Source: Opisthorchis felineus (Eukaryota; Platyhelminthes; Trematoda; Opisthorchiida; Opisthorchiidae). From it: a DNA stretch of 64,000 nt. The stretch is taken from contig SJOL01006423.1 of NCBI GenBank assembly GCA_004794785.1, forward strand, positions 298,909 through 362,908, written 5' to 3'. Numbering within the stretch: the first letter of the stretch is position 1; every line of letters begins with the position of its first letter. Of the stretch, positions 44,401 to 47,400 are shown piece by piece. A program made the translations under genes and the position numbers. The notes below the pieces were generated by a model. That model was given only the letters and a program-made list of their open reading frames with translations. It did not search any database and was not told the origin of the DNA.

Positions 44401-47400
44401 CACGCAATGAGCATGCCGCCTGGACTGCTTGTTCGCTCCCGGCTCTATATTGATCTGATTGCGCTCCCTCCCTCCCCGGTTTCCAGTTGGTTTGCTGCTT
44501 TTCACGGAATTCCTAAAATTTAACGTTGCGTGTTTTTCTACTCCCCGTTCAGAATTTGTTCACAGTAGTCTTTTAATTGCACTCAGAATAGTTTTCTTTT
44601 TTCCAGCTTCAGAATATAATCTCGTTGTGATCGTGCAGTCCATTTCATGCGACGGTCAAGTTGTCGTCCAGTTGAATGACTTACCAAACCAGTACATGAA
44701 CAGCTCATTTGCAGTGCGCCTGGTGAACCAGACGAATGTAGATCTAGTGGTTTCAGTGAATCAGACATCGCAACACCATTCGACGAACATCAGCGCCCCT
44801 TGTTTTCCTCCAGAACCACTCCTGAATTTGCCGTCACTCGGAGGATCCCAGATATGGATACCAAAGTACATACTGAGTGCTCTGTTCTCAACTGAACAGC
44901 CTCAGACAGAAGATAACACTGTTCCTGTTCAAATCCTACCGATTTTCGATATGTCCACTTTCAGAGACTACACAATTAGCCTTGGCTGCAAATCCGATAG
45001 CCATTCATCAGCTTCCCTTGTATTTATCCCACTCACTTCGCTAATCGAAAGCGATTCTCACTGCACGTGTCTGCAGACTCGAGTTGGAGATGAACCGGTA
45101 ACCGTACAGCTGTCACTTCAAATCAACTCTCCCTTAGGTCCAAGCCTTTTTATCTTCACCAGTGATCGGCCGTCTTCGATGCTTCCAGAAATCAGTTCTT
45201 TCGCACTTTCTCTATGCCTTCATTTAAGACAACTGCAAGTCAGTCTACTTGTTTTTGAATCTGTGAATTCCATGAGGCTTTCCGATCCACGGTATACACC
45301 CACAGTTTCTGGTGGATTTTGCCTTTCCGGCTCACTCACTCCACCTCAGGATGAATTCGTTCGCCTCCTACTTCGAAATTTGAGTATCACCTCGTGCTTC
45401 TACTCCTCAGCACACAATACAAATGAATTAGATATCGTTTTACACACCCAACATATCCAGTTGGACAACTGGGGTCAAACTTGGACCAGTACTTATGATT
45501 TTCCGACCGTTTTTTGTTCGACCGGTCCTACTGGCTTTTGTGGACGTTTCCGGACATCATCACACACCTTATCTGCTCCAGTTTGTCACCTATTCTTTGC
45601 TCCACCAGAACTTCAACTGTCTCTAGAAGACTCCTTACTGTATGATCTTCACGCAGTGATTTTATCTTTCACACGAGTCTGGAGTTTGTATCCTCCCCAG
45701 CTGTCGATCAGAGCGATCACAGCACAACCTCCATTGTGGCTGTTTCTACAACATTTCTATGTCGATCGATGCGATCTTCGTGTCAGCCTCCGAGTAATGC
45801 TCCGCGTTTACTTGTCCTGTCACGAAGCCCCTTTGAGCGTCGCGCCGTTTGATCTGAATAAGCAAAGGACATCCACATCGGCAGTTGGCGTTGCACTGAC
45901 AATCTCAACCTTAGGGCGCCTTCTTGGGGTGCACTATTTCACCCAAACTATGTTCCGTGCTGGTTGGCTTGTTGGTAGTCTGGATGTACTCGGAAATATT
46001 AGTGGCCTGTTGCATTCTCTACTCTGTGGATTGGATGCTCTTGTGAATTTGAAACCACAAACGGATCCTCCATCTTCTGTCGTGTCCACATCTCATCGAT
46101 TCCTCTCGGATTCGGAAATTAGTGCAGTGATGCTAAACGGGGACCCACGCACCAATGTAGAATATGTGTTTCTGGACAATAATGGTGACGGCACATGTTC
46201 ATCGCCTGGGGAGCTCGATCTCCAGAGGCAAATAACGATTCGACAAGCCGCTCTGCTTCGTCGATTCTCTAATGGGATCGTTTCATTAACTCGGCATACC
46301 ACTGGGTGAGTTGAATTGTGTTCCTACTCCTTTTTGACACTCATCCTTTTGGGCGACCAAAGATCTTGATAGTGGTTATGTATGTGAGCGCTCACACCAA
46401 GCATGGCATCTGGCAGCCAATGCCAATGGTCAAAGTATTATGAACTATTGAATGGTTGATAAGAACTAGCCCAATACCGGTGGTGCATTACCGATAAACC
46501 AGCCCATCTCCCAACGGTGTGAAACAACGCTGAATGTCAACCTACAAGCTAGCAGCTCACCACACTGGTCATCATCATATACCTTGTCGGTGATGACCAA
46601 TTCAATTTTACTGCCTTGCTCGTTTCGTCCATCCACCCAATCACTGTTTTGAAACCTAATCAATCATTCACGCAATGGTTTTTTTCAGTGGTCTTATTCG
46701 CTCCGTGACCGGTATGGCTGCAAGTGTAGCGCGCAATTTGGATCACCTATCCCTGGATCATCAACACCAACAGAGGCAAGAAGAAATTCGTCGAAAACAA
46801 GTTCCTCGTGGCCTTGGTGAAGGGCTCCAGAGGGGGTTGAGCGGTTTCGGACTGTGTGTACTAGGTGCAATTGCCGGTGTGGCAGACCACCCACTTCAAG
46901 CCTTATTTAAAGCAGTTGATAGCACCCCGTCTCCAAGCGACACCTGGGATGAGATAACCGAAAACACTGGACTACACCAATCTTCCCATCTTGCCCTAGC
47001 CACCCTCGGTGGTTTGGGGAGAGGGCTAGTTGGCGCTGTTGTGAAACCAATGGCTGGCGTGGCTGAACTGGTGGCCCAAGCAGGAACAGGTATTTTACAG
47101 GCCAGTCGGTTGGGATATCCCTCCACAGTGACGCGACAAGCTAATGGGTACGTTAGCCTTTTGCCCTTATGGCTGCGATTGAACGTGTTGTCTTCCGACG
47201 TAATGTTTTCTAGCACCGACGGCTTTCTGTCGTGCCTAAATGACGACAAACACTTTTCCCCTCGTATGCTTCACTCTCTGTCCCTGTACCGCGCATCCCT
47301 ACAGTCCCTACACCACGTCCGCGGTGGAAAGTCTGTCCCAATACCTGACTGCAGACACATTGCTTTTGCGCTCCTGGGCACTGACAGCTGTGAAAGCAAT

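Noticed and set aside
46896..47249. Minus-strand 117-codon frame
   Set aside because: Shadow of the strongest VPS13B exon.
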